Below are positions 1 to 6,581 of a stretch of DNA of 9,031 bases, piece after piece. Location: positions 1-9,031 of the forward strand of contig CAJGCM010000086.1 in NCBI GenBank assembly GCA_904501765.1, given 5' to 3'. Both the position numbers and the translations under genes were made by a program. Source of the stretch: an uncultured Clostridia bacterium. GTDB lineage: Bacteria > Bacillota > Clostridia > Oscillospirales > CAG-272. The first letter of the stretch is position 1. Each line of letters opens with the position of its first letter. The notes beneath the pieces were generated by a model. It had not been told where the DNA came from and did no database searches. It was given only the letters and a program-made list of their open reading frames with translations.

Positions 1-334
1 CGAGGATAAGGTGGCAGAGGAGATAAACCGCCGCCGTGCGGCGGGGGGCAGAATAATAGCAGTAGGGACAACCTCGTGCCGTGTGCTTGAAAGTGCCTCA
101 GACGACCAAGGAAGAGTACACCCGCTATGCGGAGAAACGGGGATTTTCATATACCCCGGCTACAAATTTAAAGCCACAGATGCGCTTATAACGAATTTCC
201 ACCTTCCAGAAAGCACCCTTCTGATGCTCGTCAGTGCTCTTTCGGGTAAAGAGAATATGATGGCGGCTTATAAGGTGGCGGTGGGGGAGAGGTATCGATT
301 CTTTTCCTTTGGAGATAGTATGTTCATCCAATAA
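1..334 (+). CDS. queA: S-adenosylmethionine:tRNA ribosyltransferase-isomerase, C-terminal part (5' end outside the window)
   Basis: QueA transfers and isomerises the ribosyl group of S-adenosylmethionine onto 7-aminomethyl-7-deazaguanine at tRNA position 34, giving epoxyqueuosine in the cytoplasm. The reading frame is open from the window edge, so about the last 110 residues are present. Family-typical stretches seen are IIAVGTTSCRVLES, GIFIYPGYKFKATDALITNF, HLPESTLLMLVSALSG and the closing YRFFSFGDSMFI. The family normally ends just after this FSxGDxMxI motif, so the stop looks natural. The last residue before the stop is Gln. A diverged copy of the final codons lies 169 bases downstream and would read Ser-Met-Phe-Ile-Leu-stop. 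The next gene starts 233 bases later, and no clear terminator follows. Identification is secure; only the upstream part is unseen. Confidence 0.95.
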   Translation, partial: EDKVAEEINRRRAAGGRIIAVGTTSCRVLESASDDQGRVHPLCGETGIFIYPGYKFKATDALITNFHLPESTLLMLVSALSGKENMMAAYKVAVGERYRFFSFGDSMFIQ

Positions 335-523
335 ACCGCCAATTGCTTCGTTGTCGCTCGACTCGCTCAAATCGGCGTAGGTAACTACGACTTCATTTCG
401 CTCGCTCACTTACGCCTTGCACTTGACGATTTCTTGAATGAACGGGAACTCTGTAGGAATTCTTATATAGCATCAGTATCGTAGAAGTATGTTCATCCTG
501 TAAACCGCCGGCAGCTTCGTGTC
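317..523 (+). repeat. Imperfect direct repeat: queA tail (317-355) and a diverged second copy (486-523)
   Basis: The 13 bases AGTATGTTCATCC occur at 317-329 and again at 486-498. After two mismatches both copies continue with TAAACCGCC, then four differing bases, then GCTTCGT. Over 35 aligned bases 29 agree, and a one-base gap extends the match to GTC. The first copy codes the QueA C-terminus. The second copy is non-coding now but still reads as Ser-Met-Phe-Ile-Leu-stop. The offset is 169 bases. This may reflect an insertion at the queA 3' end, or two decayed copies of one intergenic repeat. Confidence 0.6.
335..443. repeat. Possible intergenic repeat element with hairpins and CGCTCG-type short repeats
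   Basis: This spacer looks unlike the neighbouring coding DNA. It holds repeated CGCTCG/CTCGCTC units (about 355-367 and 399-407). A nine-base stem pairs GGCGTAGGT (374-382) with ACTTACGCC (408-416), with one G-U pair. A competing short hairpin is CGTAG-GTAA-CTACG (376-389). GTTCATCCA (322-330) is an 8-of-9 inverted match to TGAATGAAC (435-443), which could be terminal inverted repeats of a roughly 120-base MITE-like unit. No transposase or long gene is present. Only one copy can be seen clearly in the window, so calling it a genome repeat is inference. Confidence 0.35.
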
Positions 524-567
524 AGGTAATGCTCACGCTACGTTAATTCAGCTTAAGAGGTAACTTT

Positions 568-1389
568 ATGTTCTTTGTTTGCCCAAAATGTATGAAAAAG
601 TTAATAGCCTCGGAGCGGGGAGTAGCTTCTTGTGAGAACGGTCATTCTTACGACAGAAGCCGTGAGGGGTATTATAATTTACTTTTAGGCTCTGTGGGGG
701 GGACTCACGGAGATAATAAGGAAATGATAGAGGCAAGACGGGCGTTTTTGTCCTTAGGCCATTACCGTCCTTTAGCAGAGGCGATAGCCGACCTTGCAAT
801 AAAATATATGCCGAGGGGTGGAGTGCTGCTTGATGCAGGTCTTGGCGAAGGGTATTATACCGAAATTATAGCTGAGAAATTAAATGGGGAAGCTGATTTA
901 GATAGCCCGCTTATAGTTGGCTTTGATATATCAAAGGATGCGGTGAAGCGAGCTTCCAGGAGGCGTGGGATATCCGAGCTTGCCGTGGCAGGGTCCTATC
1001 ATATGCCGATATCGGATAGCTCTTGCGATATTCTTGTGAACACCTTTTCTCCTCTTGCGGTGGAGGAAACCCGCAGAGTGCTAAGAAATGGAGGAAAATT
1101 TATTTTCGCCTTTCCTGCCGAGGAGCATTTATTTGGTCTTAAAGAAAAAATTTATGACTTACCCTATAAAAATTCTCCCCGTGACACGGCCCTTGCGGGT
1201 TTTTCTCTCGTGGAGGATAAGGAGCTCAAATATGAAATACACCTTCCCCTCGCAGAAGATATAAAAGCGCTGTTTATGATGACCCCATATGCCTATCGAA
1301 CTGATGCTCTGGGTAGGGAGCGTGTCCTTTCGCTAAAGGAACTGAAAACTGAAGTTCACTTTAAAATACTTGTTTACGAAAAGCTTTGA
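568..1389 (+). CDS. rlmA: 23S rRNA (guanine-N1)-methyltransferase, RlmA family
   Basis: The protein (273 aa) is predicted to methylate N1 of a guanine in the domain II hairpin 35 loop of 23S rRNA: G745 in the RlmA(I) type or G748 in the RlmA(II)/TlrB type. The N-terminus carries a zinc-binding knuckle with Cys5, Cys8, Cys22 and His26 (CPKC, then SCENGH). The family signature YDRSREGYYNLLL and EARRAFLSLGHYRPL follow. The SAM-binding Rossmann motif is LLDAGLGEGYYT at about 88-98, with Leu where many relatives have Cys. NTFSPLAVEE (159-167) and FMMTPYAYR (236-244) match the rest of the family. Length is normal. The ATG is preceded by GAGG eight bases upstream. ruvX starts 40 bases after the stop. 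Whether it is the I or II subtype cannot be decided by eye. Confidence 0.88.
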   Translation: MFFVCPKCMKKLIASERGVASCENGHSYDRSREGYYNLLLGSVGGTHGDNKEMIEARRAFLSLGHYRPLAEAIADLAIKYMPRGGVLLDAGLGEGYYTEIIAEKLNGEADLDSPLIVGFDISKDAVKRASRRRGISELAVAGSYHMPISDSSCDILVNTFSPLAVEETRRVLRNGGKFIFAFPAEEHLFGLKEKIYDLPYKNSPRDTALAGFSLVEDKELKYEIHLPLAEDIKALFMMTPYAYRTDALGRERVLSLKELKTEVHFKILVYEKL

Positions 1390-1429
1390 TGGCAGAGCTA
1401 TTACCATTTTTGGAGGTGCTTATATTCAA

Positions 1430-1873
1430 ATGGATATCAGTCACGGAAAATATCTCGGAGTAGATTACGGAGACGTAAGAACCGGTCTTGCGGAGTCTGA
1501 TGTTTCGGGATTTATAGCAGGGCGCATAGGCACGGTGAAGCCCGGAGGTATGAGAAGAACGGCAGAGCTTGTGGCGAAGGAAGCCGAGGATAGAATGTGC
1601 AAAAAAATAATCATAGGTCTCCCGAAAAATATGGACGGCACAGAGGGAGAGCGGGCAGACGTAATCAAGGCGTTTGCAAAAATCCTCTCGGAAATAACCG
1701 ATATACCTATCGACTTTTGCGACGAGCGAATGAGCACTATGGCGGCATACCGTTTTCTTGGTGAAACCGAAACCTTCGGCAAGAGAAGAAGGCAGTCCGT
1801 TGATGCCGTATCTGCCGAAATAATACTGCAAAGCTACCTTGACAGGGAAAGAAATCAAAAAAAGCAAATATAA
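1430..1873 (+). CDS. ruvX: Putative pre-16S rRNA nuclease / Holliday junction resolvase-like protein YqgF (RuvX)
   Basis: YqgF/RuvX proteins have an RNase H-like fold and are linked to maturation of the 16S rRNA 5' end; a role at Holliday junctions is also proposed. The 147-residue product fits the usual 138-150. Visible motifs are YLGVDYGDVRTGLA with Asp12, IIIGLPKNMDGTEGERA at 60-76, FCDERMSTMAAYRFL with Glu99, and SVDAVSAEIILQSYL with Asp125. Asp12, Glu99 and Asp125 are the expected acidic metal-binding set. The start was set at the ATG preceded by GGAGGT twelve bases away. The open frame extends 20 codons further up, but that would overlap rlmA and add a non-conserved leader. The gene sits between rlmA and the IIC gene with short gaps, which suggests co-transcription. 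Confidence 0.92.
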   Translation: MDISHGKYLGVDYGDVRTGLAESDVSGFIAGRIGTVKPGGMRRTAELVAKEAEDRMCKKIIIGLPKNMDGTEGERADVIKAFAKILSEITDIPIDFCDERMSTMAAYRFLGETETFGKRRRQSVDAVSAEIILQSYLDRERNQKKQI

Positions 1874-1918
1874 ATTTAATTCCATTTTTAGACGGGATTT
1901 AAAACGGAGGAAAACAAA

Positions 1919-3118
1919 ATGTCTGAAATTGAAGAAAAGAACGACACCGAAGTTTTAGCAGAGATGCCAAAAAAGAAAAATTCGTTTTTCGCCTTTCTTG
2001 AGAAAAACGGAATAAGCCTCTCGCCCAAGGTTTACTTCGTAGACGCAATGGGCGCTATGGCGTTAGGACTTTTCGCCTCTCTTCTGATTGGCACGATTTT
2101 CGGCACCCTTGCCGCCTATACGGGTCTTGCGTTTCTCGGCACGATAGCCACCTACGCAAAGGCTGCTACGGGAATGGCAATAGGCGTCGCTATCGCTCAT
2201 AAGCTCGGAGCGCAGCCGTTGGTTATTTATTCCTGTGCTGCGGTTGGAGCATTGGCGAATGCTATGGGAGCAATAATCGGAGATGGAGCTATATTATCCT
2301 GGGCGGCAACGGAGGCTTCCAAAGAAATCGGCGGAGTATTCTACGCCTCGGGACCTGCAGGTGCGTTCTTTGCAGTGGTAATTGCCTGTGAGTTCGGTAA
2401 GCTTGTATCTAAAAAGACGAAGGTCGATATTCTCGTAACACCTGTGGTAACTCTTCTCGTAGGATTCTTAGCCAGCTGGCTTTTAGCGCCTCTCGTTGCT
2501 TACGTTATGTATTATCTCGGAGTATTTATTGCCACAGCGACTACATATCTTCCTTTGGTGATGGGAATTGTGGTTTCCGTCGTTATGGGAGTTATTCTCA
2601 CTCTTCCAATATCCAGCGCAGCTATATGCGCTATGATTTTCTCCGCATCGGCTCTTGAAGCGGCGACCCTTAACGGAACAGCCGAGGGCTTCTTGCTTGC
2701 AGGCGGTGCTGCCGTGGCAGGCTGCTGCGCTCAAATGATTGGCTTTGCGGTAATTTCCTTCAGAGAAAACGGATGGGGTGGAGTTATAGCCCAAGGACTT
2801 GGTACATCGATGCTTCAGATGGGTAATATAATTAAAAACCCACTTATCTGGATACCGGCAACCTTAGCATCTGCCATTACAGGACCTATTTCCACCTGCA
2901 TATTCAAGCTTGAATGTACAGGCGTTTCGGCAGGTATGGGTACCTGCGGTATGGTAGGACCTATCGGTGTATTTTCCGATATGGGCTTTACCGTAATGTC
3001 CGTTGTCGGAGTAATTCTTGTATGTATAGTTCTTCCCGCAGTCCTCTCTCTTCTGTTTTCCGAGATAATGAGAAAGATGGGGCTTATAAGGCAGAACGAT
3101 ATGAAGCTTGAGCTTTGA
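1919..3118 (+). CDS. PTS transporter subunit IIC, PfoR-like (PTS_EIIC_2 type) membrane protein
   Basis: This is a 399-residue, very hydrophobic integral membrane protein. A charged cytoplasmic N-terminus (about 1-35) leads into the family-typical GISLSPKVYFVDAMGAMALG and then, by eye, eight to ten membrane segments rich in Ala, Gly and Val. Later stretches such as GPISTCIFKLECTGVSAGMG and GPIGVFSDMGF are also characteristic. The family was named after PfoR of Clostridium perfringens and is classed with sugar PTS IIC subunits. No IIA or IIB domain is fused or adjacent, so a classical phosphotransfer role is unproven and the substrate is unknown. The start ATG has CGGAGG eight bases upstream. 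The C-terminus is short and charged. pncB begins 35 bases after the stop, so the two may share a message. Confidence 0.8.
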   Translation: MSEIEEKNDTEVLAEMPKKKNSFFAFLEKNGISLSPKVYFVDAMGAMALGLFASLLIGTIFGTLAAYTGLAFLGTIATYAKAATGMAIGVAIAHKLGAQPLVIYSCAAVGALANAMGAIIGDGAILSWAATEASKEIGGVFYASGPAGAFFAVVIACEFGKLVSKKTKVDILVTPVVTLLVGFLASWLLAPLVAYVMYYLGVFIATATTYLPLVMGIVVSVVMGVILTLPISSAAICAMIFSASALEAATLNGTAEGFLLAGGAAVAGCCAQMIGFAVISFRENGWGGVIAQGLGTSMLQMGNIIKNPLIWIPATLASAITGPISTCIFKLECTGVSAGMGTCGMVGPIGVFSDMGFTVMSVVGVILVCIVLPAVLSLLFSEIMRKMGLIRQNDMKLEL

Positions 3119-3153
3119 TTTTCACCATAACACCACACAGAAAGGTTTTAAAT

Positions 3154-4602
3154 ATGAGCAACGTAAATAACACTCTTCTTTGCGACTTTTACGAGCTGAC
3201 TATGGCGAACGGCTATTTTAAGCTCGGTAAAAAGGACGAAATAGCATATTTTGACGTGTTTTTCCGCAATGTTCCCGACGGAGGCGGATTTGCTATAGCC
3301 GCAGGACTTGAGCAGGTGATTAACTACGTTAAGGAGCTTAAATTCACCGATGACGATATAGAGTTTTTAAGAGGGAAGAATATGTTTTCGGAGGACTTTC
3401 TCGCATTCCTCCGCACCTTCCGCTTTACAGGGGATATATACGCCGTACCTGAGGGAACGCCTATTTTCCCGGGAGAGCCTTTTATGACGGTAAGAGCGCC
3501 CTCTGTTGAAGCGCAGTTTATCGAAACCTTTATTCTTCTTTCCCTAAATCATCAGTCGCTTATAGCAACCAAGGCAAACAGAGTTGTAAGAGCAGCCGAG
3601 GGAAGACCTGTGGCTGAGTTCGGCTCAAGAAGAGCCCAGGGAGCAGATGGCGCCATTCTCGGTGCAAGAGCGGCTTACATAGGCGGCTGCGCAGCTACCG
3701 CCTGCACGATTTCCGAAAGGGACTATGCAATACCCGCAACCGGAACTATGGCTCATTCCTGGGTTCAGATGTTTGACAACGAATACGATGCCTTCGTTTC
3801 TTATTGCGAAACCTATCCCGAAAACGCAACGCTTCTCGTAGATACCTACGACGTGCTGAAAAGCGGCGTTCCCAATGCGATAAGGGCGTTCAAGGAGGTG
3901 CTTGTGCCTAAGGGAATAACTAAGTGCGGAATACGCCTTGATTCGGGAGATATAACCTACCTTTCGAAAAAAGCAAGAAAAATGCTCGACGAGGCAGGTC
4001 TTACAGAGTGTAAGATTGTAGTTTCAAATTCCCTTGACGAGAACATTATAAGAGATATTATCCGTCAGGGTGCGGCTATTGATTCCTTCGGAGTTGGCGA
4101 AAGACTTATAACGGCAAAGTCCCACCCCGTGTTCGGCGGAGTTTATAAGCTGGTAGCTAAGGAAGAGGACGGTGTGGTTGTCCCCAAAATTAAAATATCA
4201 GAAAATCCCGAGAAAATAACCAATCCACATTTCAAGAAGGTCTATCGAATTTACGATAAGGAAACCGGAATAGCAATCGCAGACCAGCTTTGCGTTTACG
4301 ACGAGGTTATAAACGAGGACGAGCCGCTCGAGCTGTTTGACCCAACAGAAACCTGGAAGACCAAAACCGTGACGAATTACAGAGTACGTGAACTTCTCGT
4401 TCCCATATTCAAGGGCGGTGTGTGCGTGTATGAAACGCCTCATATTGCGGATATTCAGAAATATTGCAAGAGTGAAATAGACACCCTCTGGGATGAGGTT
4501 AAGAGATTTGAAAATCCTCACAGATACTACGTAGACCTTTCACACAAGCTCTGGGACATAAAGCACAGCCTTCTTGTAAACCGAGGCGCAAAGAAAGCGT
4601 AA
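3154..4602 (+). CDS. pncB: Nicotinate phosphoribosyltransferase
   Basis: The enzyme makes nicotinate mononucleotide from nicotinate and PRPP with ATP hydrolysis, the entry step of the Preiss-Handler NAD salvage route. The 482-residue product has the N-terminal LLCDFYELTMANGYF and the substrate-binding EFGSRRAQGADGAILGARAA (155-174). It also has ATGTMAHSWVQMF (196-208), with His201 as the expected phospho-accepting histidine, and the PRPP/phosphate region IRLDSGDITYL (260-270) and SFGVGERLIT (311-320). The extended C-terminus (about 365-470) matches the long form common in Firmicutes. The chosen ATG has AAAGG eight bases upstream. An in-frame ATG 39 bases earlier would overlap the preceding stop and adds a non-family leader. 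The close IIC gene upstream suggests joint expression. Confidence 0.95.
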   Translation: MSNVNNTLLCDFYELTMANGYFKLGKKDEIAYFDVFFRNVPDGGGFAIAAGLEQVINYVKELKFTDDDIEFLRGKNMFSEDFLAFLRTFRFTGDIYAVPEGTPIFPGEPFMTVRAPSVEAQFIETFILLSLNHQSLIATKANRVVRAAEGRPVAEFGSRRAQGADGAILGARAAYIGGCAATACTISERDYAIPATGTMAHSWVQMFDNEYDAFVSYCETYPENATLLVDTYDVLKSGVPNAIRAFKEVLVPKGITKCGIRLDSGDITYLSKKARKMLDEAGLTECKIVVSNSLDENIIRDIIRQGAAIDSFGVGERLITAKSHPVFGGVYKLVAKEEDGVVVPKIKISENPEKITNPHFKKVYRIYDKETGIAIADQLCVYDEVINEDEPLELFDPTETWKTKTVTNYRVRELLVPIFKGGVCVYETPHIADIQKYCKSEIDTLWDEVKRFENPHRYYVDLSHKLWDIKHSLLVNRGAKKA

Positions 4603-4696
4603 TATCTAAAAAATACTTAAGCCATAAAATGCGGCGCAGTCATAACCCTGATACTTTTGTCATATTTTTAAGTGATAAAGCTGAAGGGTGGTGACC
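4603..4696 (+). other. Intergenic spacer between pncB and the lipoprotein gene
   Basis: This AT-rich gap holds no G+C-rich hairpin followed by a T run, so no intrinsic terminator is visible after pncB. ACTTAA (4615-4620) could pair with TTAAGT (4668-4673), but the loop is long. TTGTCA at 4657-4662 resembles a -35 box but has no -10 box at a usable distance. The last bases, AAGGGTGGTGACC (4684-4696), resemble an extended anti-16S ribosome-binding site and fix the start of the next gene. Confidence 0.5.
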
Positions 4697-5203
4697 GTGT
4701 CGCATTTTGTTGTTAATTTTTTAAAGAAATTACTGCTCGGGACTTGTATTATTGCGCTGGTTTTATCTGCCACCGCCCTCGTGGGCTGCTCGCAGCCTGC
4801 CGACCCTTGCGGTATGATGGAAAGCTTCGCCAATTCGTATCCGCTAATGGGTATAATCTATTCGCCGAGAATACCACAGCAGGAAGAGGGACACGTGGGG
4901 AAAGAATTTTTCACCTCCCTTTTCGGAGAAGGCGAGAGGTACGTTGCCGATTATGCGGTGATTTTTACGTCTGCCCCCGATGCGGTGGGGGAATGCTCGG
5001 TTCTCGTATGTCATTCGGAGTACGAGGCGCTGTTGGCGGCTGATATGTGCAGGCGGCGCCTTGATATGCTTGGCAAAATGTCGAACTCTCTTGACACCTC
5101 CTCTCTCACCGACTCTTTTGTCATAAAAAGCGGAAAGATAGTTGTAATGAGCGCCCTGCCCGATAACGCCTTGTCAAGGAATATATGGCGAAAAATTCTT
5201 TGA
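4697..5203 (+). CDS. Predicted small lipoprotein of unknown function (possibly DUF4358-like)
   Basis: The 168-residue product begins with a signal peptide: Lys10-Lys11, then a hydrophobic stretch LLLGTCIIALVLSATA, then the lipobox LVGC with Cys31 as the likely lipid-anchored residue. The mature part (about 138 aa) should sit on the outer face of the cell membrane. It contains ADYAVIFTSAPDAVGECSVL, an amphipathic helix EYEALLAADMCRRRLDML, and a strand-like VIKSGKIVVMSALPDN. This helix-then-strand layout resembles clostridial DUF4358 lipoproteins, but the link is by form only. GTG is the chosen start because AAGGGTGG lies at the right distance; in-frame GTGs at 4688 and 4691 overlap that site. 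Reading frame and signal peptide support a real gene, but its function is unknown. Proximity to thiI does not imply a shared role, since thiI has its own promoter. Confidence 0.72.
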   Translation: MSHFVVNFLKKLLLGTCIIALVLSATALVGCSQPADPCGMMESFANSYPLMGIIYSPRIPQQEEGHVGKEFFTSLFGEGERYVADYAVIFTSAPDAVGECSVLVCHSEYEALLAADMCRRRLDMLGKMSNSLDTSSLTDSFVIKSGKIVVMSALPDNALSRNIWRKIL

Positions 5204-5238
5204 CTTGGCAATCACTGCCTTCAAAAGGAACGATATTT

Positions 5239-5307
5239 ATGCCAAAAACCTTGACTTTATCGCTAAAAGAATATATAATATTTTCTATCAATAATTACTT
5301 TAATTAA
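5239..5307 (+). CDS. Possible 22-codon small ORF
   Basis: The frame MPKTLTLSLKEYIIFSINNYFN runs from an ATG with AAAGGAA eight bases upstream, which is an ideal ribosome-site distance. It fills the gap between the lipoprotein gene and thiI and covers the thiI promoter. On a message reading through from upstream it could be translated. On the thiI message started at its own promoter it would be cut off. At this length and in AT-rich DNA it can easily be chance, so it is listed only because of the ribosome site. Confidence 0.2.
   Translation: MPKTLTLSLKEYIIFSINNYFN
5251..5279 (+). promoter_or_regulatory. Sigma-A promoter for thiI
   Basis: TTGACT (5251-5256) and TATAAT (5274-5279) are separated by exactly 17 bases, giving five of six and six of six matches to consensus. 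Transcription should begin near 5286, leaving a leader of about 35 bases before the thiI ATG. The leader contains CGGAGA as the ribosome site. No operator-like palindrome or riboswitch is seen. Confidence 0.82.
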
Positions 5308-5320
5308 ACGGAGAATTTTT

Positions 5321-6517
5321 ATGAATTCCGGCAGAGAAGTTATACTTTGTAAATACGGCGAGATTGTCTTGAAGGGCAATAACCGCAAGAACTTTGAATC
5401 AATGCTTATAAAGGAGCTTCGCCGCAGAGCGAGTCCGCACGGCACGTTTAAAATATACACCAACCAGTCAACGATATACGTTGAGCCTCAGGACGAATTT
5501 GCCGATATAGACGGAATGTACGAATCGGCAAAAAAGGTATTCGGTATAATAAGCGTAAACCGAGCTATCCCATGTGAAAAAAATATGGAGTCCATAATAG
5601 AAACCGCAAAGGCATATCTTCCCGAAAAGCTTTTTGGAAAGCGTACCTTTAAGGTTGACGCAAGGCGCTCGGACAAGCGTTTCCCTCTGACCTCTCCCGA
5701 AATCAGCGCAGCTCTCGGCGGCGTAATTCTCGGAGCAGTGAAGGGAATCAAGGTTGACGTAAGGCACCCCGAGGTGACCGTTACCGTCGAAATAAGAGAA
5801 ACGAAGGCATATATAAGAGCCGGTCAGGAGTCGGGTGCGGGAGGTCTTCCTCTTCGCTCCGCAGGCCGTGGATTGCTTCTGCTCTCGGGCGGTATAGATT
5901 CCCCTGTTGCTGGCTGTATGATGGCAAAGAGGGGTCTTGAGATTGAGGCTCTTCACTTTGAGTCCTTCCCATATACCTCAGAGAGAGCCCTTGAAAAGGT
6001 GCTGACCTTGGCAGAGGAGATGTGCCAGTTCTGCTCAAAAATACACGTACACATAATTTCCTTAACCAAGGTTCAGGAAGCACTTCGTGACAACTGCGAG
6101 GAAGACTATTTCACCCTGCTTCTCCGTATGTTTATGATGAAGCTTTCCGAGCGATGCGCTTTGGAATATAAATGCGGCGCTCTTATAACGGGTGAGAGCC
6201 TCGGTCAGGTGGCATCGCAGACTCTTTCGGCAATAGCTGTGACGGATTCCGCAGTTAATATACCGGTGCTTCGTCCCTGTATAGGGCTTGATAAGAGTGA
6301 GATAGTGGAGCAGGCGCGTCACTTTGGAACCTTTGAAACCTCAATTCTTCCCTTCGAGGATTGCTGTACGGTATTTACCCCTCGCCATCCCAAAACTCAG
6401 CCGAAGCTTGAGGACGTTATGGCGGAGCTTGCAAAGGTGAATTTTGAGGAGCTGCTTGAAGATGCGTATGCAACTATGAGAACCGAAACCAAGCTGATTT
6501 TTGAAAGCTACAGATAA
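5321..6517 (+). CDS. thiI: tRNA 4-thiouridine synthase / sulfurtransferase ThiI (no rhodanese domain)
   Basis: ThiI adenylates uridine 8 of tRNA and replaces the oxygen with sulfur; in some bacteria it also thiolates ThiS for thiamine synthesis. The 398-residue protein has an N-terminal ferredoxin-like part and a THUMP domain (about 60-167, including KRTFKVDARRSDKRFPL and VDVRHPEVTVTVEI). A PP-loop ATPase domain follows, with LLLLSGGIDSPVAG (185-198) and ITGESLGQVASQT (289-301). FEDCCTVFTPRHPKTQP (345-361) holds the Cys348/Cys349 pair near the position of the active-site cysteine. The protein stops where E. coli ThiI continues into a rhodanese domain, matching the short Firmicutes form that takes sulfur directly from a NifS-type desulfurase. 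No desulfurase gene adjoins it here. The ATG has GGAG ten to eleven bases upstream and a strong promoter in front. Confidence 0.95.
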   Translation: MNSGREVILCKYGEIVLKGNNRKNFESMLIKELRRRASPHGTFKIYTNQSTIYVEPQDEFADIDGMYESAKKVFGIISVNRAIPCEKNMESIIETAKAYLPEKLFGKRTFKVDARRSDKRFPLTSPEISAALGGVILGAVKGIKVDVRHPEVTVTVEIRETKAYIRAGQESGAGGLPLRSAGRGLLLLSGGIDSPVAGCMMAKRGLEIEALHFESFPYTSERALEKVLTLAEEMCQFCSKIHVHIISLTKVQEALRDNCEEDYFTLLLRMFMMKLSERCALEYKCGALITGESLGQVASQTLSAIAVTDSAVNIPVLRPCIGLDKSEIVEQARHFGTFETSILPFEDCCTVFTPRHPKTQPKLEDVMAELAKVNFEELLEDAYATMRTETKLIFESYR

Positions 6518-6546
6518 TCAGGAAGACTAAAGTAGAGTTAAATCAA

Positions 6547-6568
6547 AAATCCCGAATATCGGGGATTT
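6547..6568 (+). other. Stem-loop directly before the ribosome site of the phosphatase gene
   Basis: AAATCCC (6547-6553) pairs perfectly with GGGATTT (6562-6568) around an eight-base loop, ending one base before the AAGGAG ribosome site. An alternative pairing uses TTAAATC (6538-6544) with GATTTAA (6564-6570), so the two folds exclude each other. There is no T run after the stem on this strand, which argues against a terminator. A role in RNA stability or translation is possible but unproven. Confidence 0.4.
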
Positions 6569-6581
6569 AAGGAGATATAAA

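Noticed and set aside
125..409. Antisense open frame of about 94 codons over the queA end and the spacer
   Set aside because: Most of it is the reverse of queA coding DNA, it has no convincing ribosome site, and the rest lies in repeat-like spacer sequence.
423..470. Promoter-like boxes before rlmA (TTGACG or TTGAAT with TATATA)
   Set aside because: The spacers are 23 bases or more, far from the usable 16-18.
1370..1429. Longer ruvX start that overlaps the rlmA end
   Set aside because: The extra 20 residues do not resemble the family, and GGAGGT sits properly before the internal ATG at 1430.
3115..3153. Longer pncB start overlapping the IIC stop
   Set aside because: It has no ribosome site and adds residues not seen in the family; AAAGG is placed well for the ATG at 3154.
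4657..4679. TTGTCA plus GATAAA as a promoter for the lipoprotein gene
   Set aside because: The spacer is only 11 bases; no acceptable -10 box lies at the right distance.
5468..5956. Long antisense open frames opposite thiI and opposite valS
   Set aside because: They are shadows of strongly conserved coding sequence on the + strand and show no recognisable protein features.
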